Shown piece after piece: positions 1-7,860 of a stretch of DNA of 64,000 nt. The DNA comes from an uncultured Oscillibacter sp. GTDB lineage: Bacteria > Bacillota > Clostridia > Oscillospirales > Oscillospiraceae. A program made the translations under genes and the position numbers. The notes under the pieces were generated by a model, which was given only the letters and a program-made list of their open reading frames with translations, had not been told where the DNA came from and ran no database searches. The stretch covers positions 1-64,000 of the forward strand of contig CAJTZK010000007.1 in assembly GCA_910583785.1 (NCBI GenBank), given 5' to 3'. Positions within the stretch are counted from its first letter, which is position 1. Every line of letters begins with the position of its first letter.

Positions 1-1500
1 ACCGATCCCACCGACCTGAGCGGCCTGAAGGCTGGCGATTCCTTCACCATCGTTCCTGCCGAGGGCAAGAAGGTTACCGTCGCCGCTGGTACTGGCTACA
101 CCGTGGACGGCCTCAAGGTTACCCTGTCTGCTGATAAGGTTACCGTTAAGGTCAACCTGGTTGCGCCGACCACTGGCAACGTCAAGTTCGCCGACAATGC
201 TGTTGCCCGCGAGGCGACCTTTGCCTCCAACGGCAGAGCGTTTACCCTGGACGATGGAACTATGAACCTGTTCATGCAGGTGAAGGCCGCCGACTGGGCG
301 CGTCCCAATACTACGGTTGCCGCTACCTTCTCCGCTGTGGTGAAGGATTCTACTGGCGCCGTGGTGGGCACCGCTACGAACATCAAGTTCACTAGCGTGG
401 TCGCCTATGCCGCTGGAAAGCCTTCTGTCATGACCTTCTCTGGTGTGCTTCCTGCTACCCAGGGTGGCAGCGATATCCCCGTACCCATGGGCGAGGAGCT
501 GACGGTTGAGATCACTGAGATCGTCTATGACGAGGTTGCCTTCAAGGTCATGGAAGGCACCGAGGATGTGACTGAGAATTGGACTGTCCCCGCCTCTATT
601 GCGGTTGGCAATAGCAAGACCATCGCGGCCAATACTGTGAAGTATGCGAGCCCCGATAGTACGAACGCTCCCACCGCGAAAGTCACTGCCGGAACCAATG
701 CGGAAGTTACCTTCACGATGACCTACGCGAGTGCCAGCAAGACCTGGGAGAACGATGCCAAGACGGTTAACGTCACTGGCGAAAGTGCCGTGGTCATCAC
801 GGTTGACACCAGCAAGATGGAACGGAGCAATGTCATCACCCTGGATGATGATTTGACCACGACTACCTTCAAGCTGTCTGACTTCGGTATCACCAGCGCG
901 GATAAGGACTCGACGGTTAAGTTCGAGTTTGGTACTTCTCAGAAGACCCAGGCTGTCAAGGAAGGCGACAACCTGGACGCTGGCGCCCTGAAGGTGACGG
1001 TCTCTGCGGTGACTTCGGGCTATGAGTACACGGTCACTGTCAAGAACCTGGGCGGCATCAAGGCGGTTGCATCGGACGGTACGACGGCCCCCACCTTCTC
1101 TGGCATCTTTAAGCCGACTGCTCCTGTCACCGTCACGAAGGACGACATCGAGATCACGATGACCGAAGCCCCCGTGATCGTGGTGAACGACAGCTGCTCT
1201 TGGGATGGCGCGACTGCCACCGTTGTCTTCAACCAGGCGATGGATAAGGCGACTGTGGAAGACATTGCCAACTGGACCTTCACGGCGAATTCTGCCACTG
1301 GCGTAACCCTCACCGGAGCGGAGCTGGGCGCCGATGGAGTTACGGTGACCCTGGCCTTTGCCAATGGAGCGCCCAGCGCTGCCACTACCGCTTCTACCCT
1401 TGCCACGAAGGCGGCCATCAAGGCGGCTGACGGAACCACTTCGGCTACCGTTCAGACCCTTACCTTTGTGGATGGCGGTACCTTCAGCGTTAGTCCCTAA
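1..1500 (+). CDS. C-terminal part of a large S-layer-like surface protein (5' truncated by window)
   Basis: Frame 1 is open from the first base to the TAA at 1498-1500, so the gene starts outside the window and 499 codons are visible. The protein is rich in Thr, Val, Ala and Gly with almost no Cys, and reads as alternating beta-strand blocks, as in stacked Ig-like folds. The last ~110 residues (from about codon 385) resemble the SbsA/Big_5-type Ig-like module, with a FNQAMD-like strand and an ending in FSVSP. No anchor, SLH repeat or membrane segment is visible in this part, so any anchor must lie upstream. A likely role is structural surface or S-layer protein; an adhesin is the alternative. 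It is followed directly by a strong terminator, so it is the last gene of its transcript. Confidence 0.7.
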   Translation, partial: TDPTDLSGLKAGDSFTIVPAEGKKVTVAAGTGYTVDGLKVTLSADKVTVKVNLVAPTTGNVKFADNAVAREATFASNGRAFTLDDGTMNLFMQVKAADWARPNTTVAATFSAVVKDSTGAVVGTATNIKFTSVVAYAAGKPSVMTFSGVLPATQGGSDIPVPMGEELTVEITEIVYDEVAFKVMEGTEDVTENWTVPASIAVGNSKTIAANTVKYASPDSTNAPTAKVTAGTNAEVTFTMTYASASKTWENDAKTVNVTGESAVVITVDTSKMERSNVITLDDDLTTTTFKLSDFGITSADKDSTVKFEFGTSQKTQAVKEGDNLDAGALKVTVSAVTSGYEYTVTVKNLGGIKAVASDGTTAPTFSGIFKPTAPVTVTKDDIEITMTEAPVIVVNDSCSWDGATATVVFNQAMDKATVEDIANWTFTANSATGVTLTGAELGADGVTVTLAFANGAPSAATTASTLATKAAIKAADGTTSATVQTLTFVDGGTFSVSP

Positions 1501-1551
1501 ACATAAAGTAGGCTGAACAGTCGGAAGATTGATTCGAAAAGTCTGCTTGGA

Positions 1552-1585
1552 GGGCCCCCCGGAGAATTCCGGGGGGCTCTTCCCT
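1552..1585 (+). terminator. Rho-independent terminator after surface-protein gene
   Basis: A perfect 10-bp GC stem (1554-1563 with 1568-1577, loop GAAT) is followed by a pyrimidine-rich tail. It lies about 50 bp after the stop codon. Confidence 0.85.
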
Positions 1586-2090
1586 TTACTGCCGGGCGGT
1601 AAATTGACGCAGAGGAAAACAGCGGGATAAAAGCAGAGGAAACAGCGCAAATGAGCAGGACGGCTAAATCATGAATTCTATTTCCAGGACGTAAGCAAAA
1701 TTAGGGAAACCGCTGGGAAAACGGTCTGTATAGGCAAGAAAAAACCTGCACCTTTAATCCTTAGTGTTATAATGATAAAGAACTAATCTCAACTCAGCGT
1801 CATCAGCTGGTTTCCTGTATTGCATACAATTAAAAATTTGCCTAGAATGATTTAAGAGTAGGTTTCAGTATGGCGTAATTACTTTCCTGCGAGTTCAATA
1901 TAAACACCCTCTGCGTAGAGTTAAAGTTTGCTGATAGCAGCATAATCTCTATTAACTGCACTGCTGTGGAGAATGAGGTTGCCCAGAATATGTACAGCGG
2001 CCAGGACTGGACTGCCTGATTTGCAATGACCGAATTGCTTAGGCTGATCTTATTTTCAATGATGCTCTGGAAAGTATCTAAATATATCTG

Positions 2091-2283
2091 TTATCAAAGA
2101 TCCAGACGCATAGACGCAGGGCCGATAGCACGCAGACTAAAATGCGGGTTATCGGCTCTTCCCATTTGAAAGATACGGCAACCGTTGAGAAGGTATTGCC
2201 GTGTCTTTCTATATTGTCCGCCCCCCTGACCTGCCAAAAAAAGCCCTCCCCTTCTAAAGGGAAGCCCCGCCCATAACTGCGAA
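2091..2283 (+). repeat. Direct repeat copy A (193 bp) with three hairpins
   Basis: This copy is nearly identical to 5281-5472. It starts with the last codons of a KTR-type gene (VIKxPDA then stop). Next come a nested hairpin (2121-2155, stem GCCGATAGC/GTTATCGGC with an inner CGCA/TGCG), a second hairpin (arms GAAAGATACGGCAA and TTGCCGTGTCTTTC, one mismatch), and a CCCTTCTAAAGGG element. It looks like the 3' end of a mobile-element gene left behind by recombination. Confidence 0.8.
2201..2257 (+). CDS. 18-codon micro-ORF inside repeat copy A
   Basis: GTG start with an AAGGT-type ribosome site, 18 codons, TAA. The peptide begins MSFYIVR and ends KKALPF. The same ORF occurs in copy B with two amino-acid differences and the same start, stop and length. 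The start lies in the second hairpin's distal arm and the stop in the third hairpin, so it could be a leader peptide. It may also be only a passenger of the repeat. Confidence 0.35.
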   Translation: MSFYIVRPPDLPKKALPF

Positions 2284-2369
2284 AATTGTAATATCCTGTC
2301 GCCCTGGTACGTCCGTATAGCCTTGCGCTATGCGGGCGTTTTCCTATCCAGGCGGAGCTTCTGGTCACG

Positions 2370-3453
2370 GTGGGTCTGTTAGCAAAGTACCCGATTATTC
2401 AAGCACACTGAGCTGAGGGCAGCAAAAAAGACGCCTTTCAGCGTCAATTCAGGCTTTGTATCATTCTTCTGAGGTTCAAAGCCACAGAAGAAAGGAGGCA
2501 GTGATCCTCCGCTGCCCCTAAACCTCGTCGTAAGACACCTGTTAAATTATGGCGCCTTTTCTGAATGGCAAACGTGCCCTCACACCAGACCTGCCGCTGT
2601 TTCAGCGCCTCCCGGTACTCCGGCTCCCATCGTCTGGAGAAATGCCGCTGAACAGAGGGCTTGAAGTAGCGGTCCAGGAGCTTCCTGGCGCCCCGCTTAT
2701 CCTCCGCGCTCAAACATTTTCCTCGCAAAGGACAGCTGCCGCAGTCCTTCCTGCCGGCCCAGTATTCCCAGAACAGACCGTTTGGGTACAGAGCATTCCC
2801 ATTCGGACAGATGTAAACATCTTTCGCCGTGTCATAGGTGAATGCATCCCGTTTGAACTCCGCCTGGGTCCGGTCGCGGGCCGGCTGGGGCCGGACAAAG
2901 AACTCGATCCCCAGCTTCTCCAATTCCCGGTGGACCAGAGGAAAATCATAGGCCGAGTCTGCGGCGGCAGCCTGCGGCGGAATTACCCTTTGATCGACAG
3001 CTTCCACCTGTTCCAGATAGGGCGCCGTATCATGGACATCCCCCGGCGTCACGGTCAAGCCGATGATAATCCCATGGCCGCTGTCCAGGGTCTGGTGGGA
3101 GAGGTAGTATTGGCCCTGCGGTTTCCCTGGCCGTTTCATATGCCCGGCCCCGGGGTCTGTCCGGCTCACCCGTTTCTTTGTCCGCCGGTTGTCTTTTTTG
3201 ATCTGCCGGGTGCGCTTCTTCCACCGCTTGCCTGTCCGTATTTTGAGTGTTTCCAACGGCTGTATAGATGTGCCGTTTCCTCATAGACGAATGTCAAATC
3301 CAGCACCGCTTCCAGTTTCCGCAAAAAATGATTTTCTGGTACCAGATCTTCTGTCGTTGCCATATGATATTTCAGCCGCATACCCTCGCCCCCCTTGCCT
3401 CTAATTATATCATATTTCCGGCTCTTTTGGCCGTACTTTGTCAACAGGCCCAC
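2370..3453 (-). mobile_element. Internally deleted IS1182-like insertion sequence
   Basis: Terminal inverted repeats are visible: 2370-2390 (GTGGGTCTGTTAGCAAAGTAC with 3433-3453 in reverse complement) matching at 18 of 21 positions. The body encodes both ends of an IS1182-type transposase but spans only about 1.08 kb, against roughly 1.6-1.8 kb for intact members. No clear target duplication is visible. The element is probably immobile alone but could be moved in trans. Confidence 0.75.
2444..3381 (-). pseudogene. IS1182-family transposase, internally deleted and frameshifted
   Basis: The N-terminal fragment (start 3381) has the MATTEDLVPENHFLRKLEAV signature of IS1182 transposases and runs to about residue 45. 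It then jumps to Lys/Arg-rich sequence in a shifted frame, which continues as a C-terminal DDE-type half. That half contains DSGHGIIIGLTVTPGDVHD, the ADSAYD motif, a CxxC-x6-C cysteine cluster (CGSCPLRGKC) and the WCEGTFAIQKRRHNL region that holds the catalytic Glu. The helix-turn-helix core and the first catalytic Asp region are missing, so the enzyme should be inactive. Divergent short ORFs on the plus strand here are shadows. Confidence 0.8.
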
Positions 3454-3552
3454 GGTGTCCAGAAGCTCCGGCGGGTTTGGGGGCACCTCAACAAGCATTT
3501 TTGCGAAGCAAGCAGGGCACAAGTGTATGACACTTGCCCTGCTTGCCGCTAA

Positions 3553-3894
3553 TTATGTAGTCGGAAGTCTGTTCTTTTCACCCCACTCGCACATTTCATC
3601 CAAAATAGGCATAAGAGATTTTCCACGCTCAGTTAAACTGTACTCAACTTTGGGTGGGATTTGCGGGTATTCCTCCCTATGTACCAATTGGTCATTTTCC
3701 AACTCTTTCAGTGTGGAACTCAGCGTCTTATAGGAAATTTCCCCAATATATTTTTTCATTTCGTTAAACCGCACAACCTTAAATTCCATCAAGGTATAAA
3801 GGATTGTCATTTTGTATTTGCCATTGATTAAAGACAGGGTATAGCTGAAACCCGTATCGTTAAGACACTCTTTTGAAATGCAGCGTTCGCCCAT
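3553..3894 (-). CDS. HxlR-family winged-helix transcriptional regulator
   Basis: The 113-residue protein has the HxlR pattern: an early Cys (MGERC), the 'LINGKYKMTILYTLM' first helix region, the 'FNEMKKYIGEISYKTLSSTL' recognition helix region, a wing with VEYSLTERG, and a final WGEKNR helix. The start at 3894 is chosen because GGAGGAAA lies about 8 nt upstream; an earlier in-frame ATG at 3924 has no ribosome site. It is divergent from two flavin-reductase genes, across a 125-bp spacer with a dyad. HxlR proteins usually sense electrophiles or redox-active compounds and repress or activate the divergent enzyme gene; that role is inferred here. Confidence 0.88.
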   Translation of the reverse strand: MGERCISKECLNDTGFSYTLSLINGKYKMTILYTLMEFKVVRFNEMKKYIGEISYKTLSSTLKELENDQLVHREEYPQIPPKVEYSLTERGKSLMPILDEMCEWGEKNRLPTT

Positions 3895-3913
3895 AATACA
3901 CTTTCCTCCGGGT

Positions 3914-3966
3914 AAGTATCGCACTTATATGTGCGTACTTGATTTTAGTTTAATTCTTGCTACAAT
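3914..3966 (+). promoter_or_regulatory. HxlR operator and divergent flavodoxin promoter
   Basis: Inverted repeat AAGTAtCGCAC (3914-3924) / GTGCGTACTT (3931-3940) fits an HxlR dimer site. It touches a sigma-A-like promoter reading right: TTGATT (3939-3944), 16 nt, TACAAT (3961-3966). A second dyad, TGTGGG/CCCACA at 3979-4000, lies in the 5' leader. Binding would block or reposition polymerase at the -35 box. Confidence 0.6.
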
Positions 3967-4019
3967 AATACTATCAGATGTGGGTAAAGTCAAGCCCACA
4001 AAATCAGGAGGTACTTTAC

Positions 4020-4565
4020 ATGAGCAAAAAAATTGTTGTTATTACTGGCAGCCCTCGAAAGAAGGGCAACAGCTTTGCCATGACGGAAACTTTCATCCAG
4101 GCTGTGGAGGCGAAAGGCCATACGGTTGCCCGCTTTGATGCCGCGCTGAAAAATGTGGGCGGCTGTCGGGCTTGCGAAACCTGCTTTAAGACTGGAAAAG
4201 CCTGCTCCTTTGACGACGACTTCAACACGATTGCCCCCGCTATCCTGGAGGCTGACGCTGTGGTTTTCTCCATGCCCGTCTACTGGTATTCCATCCCCGC
4301 ACAGATTAAGGGCGTCATTGACCGCCTGTTCTCTTTTGTGGTGGGCGGCAAGGATATTGCGGGCAAGGAGTGTGCTGTGATTGCCTGCTGTGAAGAAGAT
4401 GATATGTCCGTCTTTGACGGTGTGCGCGTCCCCATAGAACGCTCTGCCGCGCTGATGAAGTGGAAGATGGTGGGCGAGGTTCTGGTTCCGGGTGTGCTGA
4501 ATGCCGGTGATATTGCTAAGACAGACGGCTGTAAACAGGCGGCGGCTCTGGCAGAGAAGTTTTAA
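4020..4565 (+). CDS. NADPH-dependent FMN reductase / flavodoxin-fold protein (first of pair)
   Basis: 181 residues; AGGAGG is 7 nt before the ATG, so the upstream in-frame ATG at 3978 is rejected. The N-terminus VVITGSPRKKGNSFAM is the FMN-phosphate loop. A cysteine-rich segment (CRACETC...CSFDDDF, residues ~47-62) resembles that of iron-sulfur flavoproteins and related Flavodoxin_2 enzymes. MPVYWYSIPAQIKGVIDRL is the second flavin-contact region. The substrate is unknown; quinones, nitro compounds or disulfide stress products are usual for the family. It is co-transcribed with a paralogue 15 bp downstream and probably controlled by the divergent HxlR protein. Confidence 0.85.
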   Translation: MSKKIVVITGSPRKKGNSFAMTETFIQAVEAKGHTVARFDAALKNVGGCRACETCFKTGKACSFDDDFNTIAPAILEADAVVFSMPVYWYSIPAQIKGVIDRLFSFVVGGKDIAGKECAVIACCEEDDMSVFDGVRVPIERSAALMKWKMVGEVLVPGVLNAGDIAKTDGCKQAAALAEKF

Positions 4566-4579
4566 GGAGGAAAAACACC

Positions 4580-5131
4580 ATGCCCAAGAAAATTGTCATT
4601 CTCAATGGCAGTCCCCGCAGAAAAGGAAACACCTCCGCATTGGTCAAAGCGTTTACCGACGGCGCGGAGAGCGCCGGTCATACTGTAACAGAATTTTTCC
4701 TGGACGCTATGAATATTCACGGCTGCAAAGGCTGCTTTGGCGGACATAGCAGCAGAGAGTATCCCTGTGTCCAGCGGGATGACATGGACAAAATTTATCC
4801 AGTGGTGCGGGAGTGCGATGTGATCGTGTTGGCAAGTCCGCTCTATTACTGGAACATGAGCGGTCAAATCAGAACTGCTGTTGACCGCCTGTTTGCGTTG
4901 GAAGAGGGGGACGGCAATCTTCTGCGGGGACATAGCAGGGCTTCTGCTCTGCTGATGGCTGCGGAGGGCCACGGCTTTGATGATGTTCTTCTTTACTATA
5001 ATCACTTGATGGAACATTTGAAGTGGGATAATCTTGGTTATGTTCTTGCCGGCGGAAACGGAGACATAGGAGATATTGAGGGAAAAGCCGAAGTATCTGC
5101 CGCTTATGAACTTGGGAAATCTATTACATAA
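4580..5131 (+). CDS. NADPH-dependent FMN reductase / flavodoxin-fold protein (second of pair)
   Basis: 183 residues, with AAGGAGG 10 nt upstream of the ATG. It is a paralogue of the preceding gene: ILNGSPRRKGNTSALV at the FMN loop, GCKGCFGG with reduced cysteines relative to its neighbour, the DDMDKIYP segment, and ASPLYYWNMSGQIRTAVDRL. The tandem arrangement 15 bp after the first copy suggests gene duplication inside the acquired cassette. The two may form a heterodimer or have diverged substrates. The C-terminus overlaps the possible start of the KTR gene. Confidence 0.85.
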   Translation: MPKKIVILNGSPRRKGNTSALVKAFTDGAESAGHTVTEFFLDAMNIHGCKGCFGGHSSREYPCVQRDDMDKIYPVVRECDVIVLASPLYYWNMSGQIRTAVDRLFALEEGDGNLLRGHSRASALLMAAEGHGFDDVLLYYNHLMEHLKWDNLGYVLAGGNGDIGDIEGKAEVSAAYELGKSIT

Positions 5132-5303
5132 CAAAAGAAGCGAATGGATATATTGTCCTATTTGCGGCAGCAAAACACGTGATAAAATAAGAAAAGACAG
5201 TGTTTTGAAAAACTATCCCCTTTACTGCCCAAAGTGCAAAAAGGAAACTTTAGTTAGTGCAAAAAATCTACAAATAACCGTTATCAAAGAGCCAGACGCG
5301 TAG
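5106..5303 (+). CDS. Cysteine-rich KTR-domain protein (Tn916 orf6-like), start uncertain
   Basis: The recognisable core is WIYCPICGSKTRDKIRKD, then YCPKCKKETL and an ending in VIKEPDA. That is the small zinc-ribbon KTR family found in Tn916-like and other Gram-positive mobile elements. Two CxxC pairs (CPIC, CPKC) are intact. The normal Met just before EWIYC is absent and no good ribosome site is visible. The nearest in-frame ATG (5106) lies within the reductase gene, so expression may be lost or coupled. The stop codon sits inside repeat copy B. The family's biochemical role is not established. Confidence 0.6.
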   Translation: MNLGNLLHNKRSEWIYCPICGSKTRDKIRKDSVLKNYPLYCPKCKKETLVSAKNLQITVIKEPDA

Positions 5304-5472
5304 ACGCAGGGCCGATAACACGCAGACTAAAATGCGGTTATCGGCTCTTTCCATTTGAAAGATACGGCAACCGTTGAGGAGGTATTGCCGTGTCTTTCTA
5401 TATTGTCCGCCTCCCTGACCTGTCAAAAAAAGCCCTCCCCTTCTAAAGGGAAGCCCCGCCCATAACTGCGAA
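5281..5472 (+). repeat. Direct repeat copy B (192 bp) with three hairpins
   Basis: Near-identical to 2091-2283 and in the same orientation, 3.2 kb apart. Here it is attached to a complete KTR core, so copy B is the native context and copy A the duplicate. The first hairpin (5311-5345) follows the KTR stop codon and can act as its terminator or attenuator. Confidence 0.8.
5390..5446 (+). CDS. 18-codon micro-ORF inside repeat copy B
   Basis: GAGGAGGT ribosome site, 5-nt spacing, GTG start, 18 codons, TAA. The peptide differs from the copy A peptide at two positions only (L for P, S for P). Conservation of the frame through the substitutions hints at real translation, but two copies cannot prove selection. 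Confidence 0.4.
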   Translation: MSFYIVRLPDLSKKALPF

Positions 5473-5522
5473 GGCGGATTAAAATGGAAAGGCCCGCATT
5501 CCGTTTGGCCCCAGTATGGAAA

Positions 5523-5555
5523 AGCGCCCGGCGGCCAGCCGGGCGCTTCTTTTTA
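5523..5555. terminator. Bidirectional terminator after pyruvate-kinase-like gene
   Basis: An 11-bp stem (5523-5533/5539-5549) flanked by A and T runs. It separates the rightward island from the leftward mtnA operon. Confidence 0.8.
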
Positions 5556-5560
5556 AGAAT

Positions 5561-6547
5561 TCAAACGCTTTGCAGATACGCCTCCGCCTCCCGGACGGTA
5601 TGGACCAGGTACCGCATGGCCTCCACAGGGTATTTCCCCACGGCAGTCTCCCCAGTGAGCATGACGGAGGCTGCGCCGTCCAGCACGGCGTTGAAGATAT
5701 CGCTGACCTCCGCACGGGTAGGGACGGGATTCCGCTCCATGGAGGCCAGCATCTGCGTTACCACCATGAAGGGCCGCCCCGCCTCCCGGCAGGCGGCGGC
5801 AATGTGTTTTTGCAGGGCGGGGAGCTTCCAGAGAGGGCCGGAGTTCCCCAGGTCCCCCCGGGCGATGACAATCTCGTCTGCGGCGGGAAGAAGCTCCGCC
5901 AGCTTATCCACGCCCTCCAGGTTTTCAATCTTAGCGAAGAGCCGGATGCCCTGTCCCCCGGCGGCGTCTAAGGCCTCCCGGACGGCCTCCAGGTCCTCCC
6001 GGCCCCGGACGAAGGGCTGCATGACCCCGGTGACGGTGCAGTCTTTCGCGGCACGGAAGTTTTCCCGGTCACTGTCCGTTATGGCGGGAAGGTGGATATT
6101 TACGCCGGGAAGGGCGGCGCTCTTCCGGCTTTGCAGCACGCCGCCCCGCTCCACCTGGGCCAGGGCTCCGTCCGGCAGGGCCTCCGCCACCCGGAGGAGG
6201 AGCTTCCCGTCGTCCAGCAGGACCTCCTGGCCGGGAAGCAGGCGGGAAAGAACGGCGGGCGGCAGGGGGATGTCCCGCCCCAAACGGACAAAGGCCCCGT
6301 CCTTTAATTCCAAGGGAGCCGGGAGCACGCCCACCCGGAGCTCTGGGCCCTGCATGTCGATGAGGAGCTGGGCCGTGACGCCGCACTGACGGGCGGCGGC
6401 GTGGAGGCGCTCAATCTGCTCCGCCGCCCCGGGGAGGCCCACGTGGGAGAGGTTCAGCCGTACTCCCGTCATGCCGGCTTCAAAGAGCCGGGCCAGGGTT
6501 CCGGTATCCGAACAGGCGGGGCCCAGGGTTCCGTAAATTTGGACCAT
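5561..6547 (-). CDS. Short pyruvate-kinase-like protein (barrel plus B domain only)
   Basis: 328 residues against about 470-585 for normal pyruvate kinase: the C-terminal allosteric domain is missing. The catalytic landmarks are present: GTLGPAC, RLNLSH (usually RLNFSH), DMQGPELR (usually DTKGPEIR), LPGVNIHLPA, the FAKIENLEG lysine, ARGDLG, TQMLASM and PTRAEVSDIFNAVLDG...LTGETA. It should therefore bind phosphoenolpyruvate/pyruvate and divalent metal, but the K-to-Q and F-to-L changes leave the true substrate open. It lies 15 bp downstream of mtnA in one operon, with its own GGGAGG site. A methionine-salvage or carboxylate side role is inference from context. Confidence 0.75.
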   Translation of the reverse strand: MVQIYGTLGPACSDTGTLARLFEAGMTGVRLNLSHVGLPGAAEQIERLHAAARQCGVTAQLLIDMQGPELRVGVLPAPLELKDGAFVRLGRDIPLPPAVLSRLLPGQEVLLDDGKLLLRVAEALPDGALAQVERGGVLQSRKSAALPGVNIHLPAITDSDRENFRAAKDCTVTGVMQPFVRGREDLEAVREALDAAGGQGIRLFAKIENLEGVDKLAELLPAADEIVIARGDLGNSGPLWKLPALQKHIAAACREAGRPFMVVTQMLASMERNPVPTRAEVSDIFNAVLDGAASVMLTGETAVGKYPVEAMRYLVHTVREAEAYLQSV

Positions 6548-6562
6548 GTAAAGCGCCTCCCC

Positions 6563-7633
6563 TCAGCGGAAGAGGGCCGCCAGGCTCTCGGTGTAGGGGG
6601 GACGGCAGATGCCCTTCTCTGTGACGATGCCAGCGATGAGCGCATGGTCCGTCACGTCGAAGGAGGGGTTGTAGCACTTGACGCCCGGGAGGGCCATGGG
6701 TTTCTCGTACCAGAGGGCCTTGATTTCCTCCGGGTCCCGGAGCTCGATGGGAATGTGGTCCCCGCTGGGGCAGTTCAGGTCGATGGTGCTGGTGGGGCCC
6801 AGGACGTAGACGGGAATGCCATAGTGCTTCGCCAGGATGGATACGCCGCTGGTCCCAATTTTGTTGGCGGTGTCCCCGTTGGCGGCCACCCGGTCGCAGC
6901 CCACAAAGCAGGCCTGGACCCAGCCGTTTTTCATCACCATGGAGGCCATGTTGTCGCAGATCAGCGTCACATCCACCCCGGCCCGGTGGAGCTCATAGCT
7001 GGTGAGCCGGGCTCCCTGGAGGAGGGGGCGGGTCTCGTCGGCGAAGACGCGGATATGCATGCCCCGCTCCGCCGCCAGCAAGAAGGGCCCTTGGGCCGTG
7101 CCGTACCGGGAGGTGGCCAGGGGGCCCGCGTTGCAGTGGGTGAGGACGCCGCCGCCCTCCTGGAGGAGGCTCAGGCCGTACTCGGAGATGGCCCGGCACT
7201 TGGCGATGTCGTCCTCATGGATGTCCACGGCCTTTTGATACAGGGCCTCCAGCAAGGCGGGGCGGGGGTCCCCCAGATGGGCGGCGGCGGTGTGCTCCAT
7301 CTCGCGCAGGGCCCAGCTGAGGTTCACCGCCGTGGGGCGGGAGGCGTTCAGCTGGGCGGCGTAGGCCTTGAGCTGGGATTGGAAGGCGGCGGGGTCCGGC
7401 GTGCTGATGGAGCGGGCCAGGACGTAGAGGCAGTAAGCGGCGCAGATGCCGATGGCGGGCGCGCCCCGGACCCGGAGCGCTTGGATGGCCTCCACCATCT
7501 CCTCCACAGACTGGAGGCGGAGCTCCCGTTCCTCATTAGGGAGCAGGCTCTGGTCGATGATATAGAGGGCCTCGGCGGCCTTGTCGTAGCGGATGTTCTG
7601 GGCGTGGGTAACGGCTTTCAGGGAGGTGGGCAT
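6563..7633 (-). CDS. mtnA: S-methyl-5-thioribose-1-phosphate isomerase
   Basis: Converts methylthioribose-1-phosphate to methylthioribulose-1-phosphate in methionine salvage; eIF2B-alpha-like fold. Seen: VRGAPAIGICAAYCL near residue 60, the catalytic-Cys region GVLTHCNAGPLATSRYGTA, the DETRPLLQGARLTSYEL signature, the catalytic Asp in VGCDRVAANGDTANKIGT, and PVYVLGPTSTIDL. 356 residues, normal for the family. The start at 7633 is chosen because AAAGGAG lies 7 nt upstream; the longer ORF to 7705 has no ribosome site. No mtnK or other salvage gene is visible nearby. Confidence 0.93.
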   Translation of the reverse strand: MPTSLKAVTHAQNIRYDKAAEALYIIDQSLLPNEERELRLQSVEEMVEAIQALRVRGAPAIGICAAYCLYVLARSISTPDPAAFQSQLKAYAAQLNASRPTAVNLSWALREMEHTAAAHLGDPRPALLEALYQKAVDIHEDDIAKCRAISEYGLSLLQEGGGVLTHCNAGPLATSRYGTAQGPFLLAAERGMHIRVFADETRPLLQGARLTSYELHRAGVDVTLICDNMASMVMKNGWVQACFVGCDRVAANGDTANKIGTSGVSILAKHYGIPVYVLGPTSTIDLNCPSGDHIPIELRDPEEIKALWYEKPMALPGVKCYNPSFDVTDHALIAGIVTEKGICRPPYTESLAALFR

Positions 7634-7812
7634 GGGAACGCTCCTTTCTTTCATGGCGGGTCGCTTCGTTTTCCAGATTGTAGCATAAACCACGCCTTTT
7701 TGCAACGGCTTAGGGGCTGGGGGGATGTCCTGCCGCGCATGTTAAAAGAGGAAACACGCAGGCCCGTCCTCACAGGAGAACGTCTCCCTGGGGAACGGTC
7801 CGGGGGATAGAA

Positions 7813-7850
7813 GAAGCGCCCGGACACGCTGTGTCCGGGCGCTTCCTTGG
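7813..7850. terminator. Terminator between SLH gene and mtnA
   Basis: A perfect 15-bp stem (7813-7827/7831-7845) with a 3-nt loop. The T-run is better on the plus strand, but the position just past the SLH stop codon suits leftward termination. Confidence 0.75.
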
Positions 7851-7860
7851 TTTTTCTGGC

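Larger units (their letters stand above)
1586..2369. other. 784-bp stretch without a convincing gene; contains repeat copy A
   Basis: This stretch is clearly AT-richer than the flanking surface-protein gene. No ORF has both a plausible ribosome site and sensible composition. Only the structured repeat at 2091-2283 is identifiable. Short open stretches around 1930-2080 read like eroded coding sequence but match nothing I recognise. Confidence 0.5.

Noticed and set aside
2078..2368. 96-codon minus-strand ORF over repeat copy A
   Set aside because: It arises from the repeat; no ribosome site, and reading runs through hairpins.
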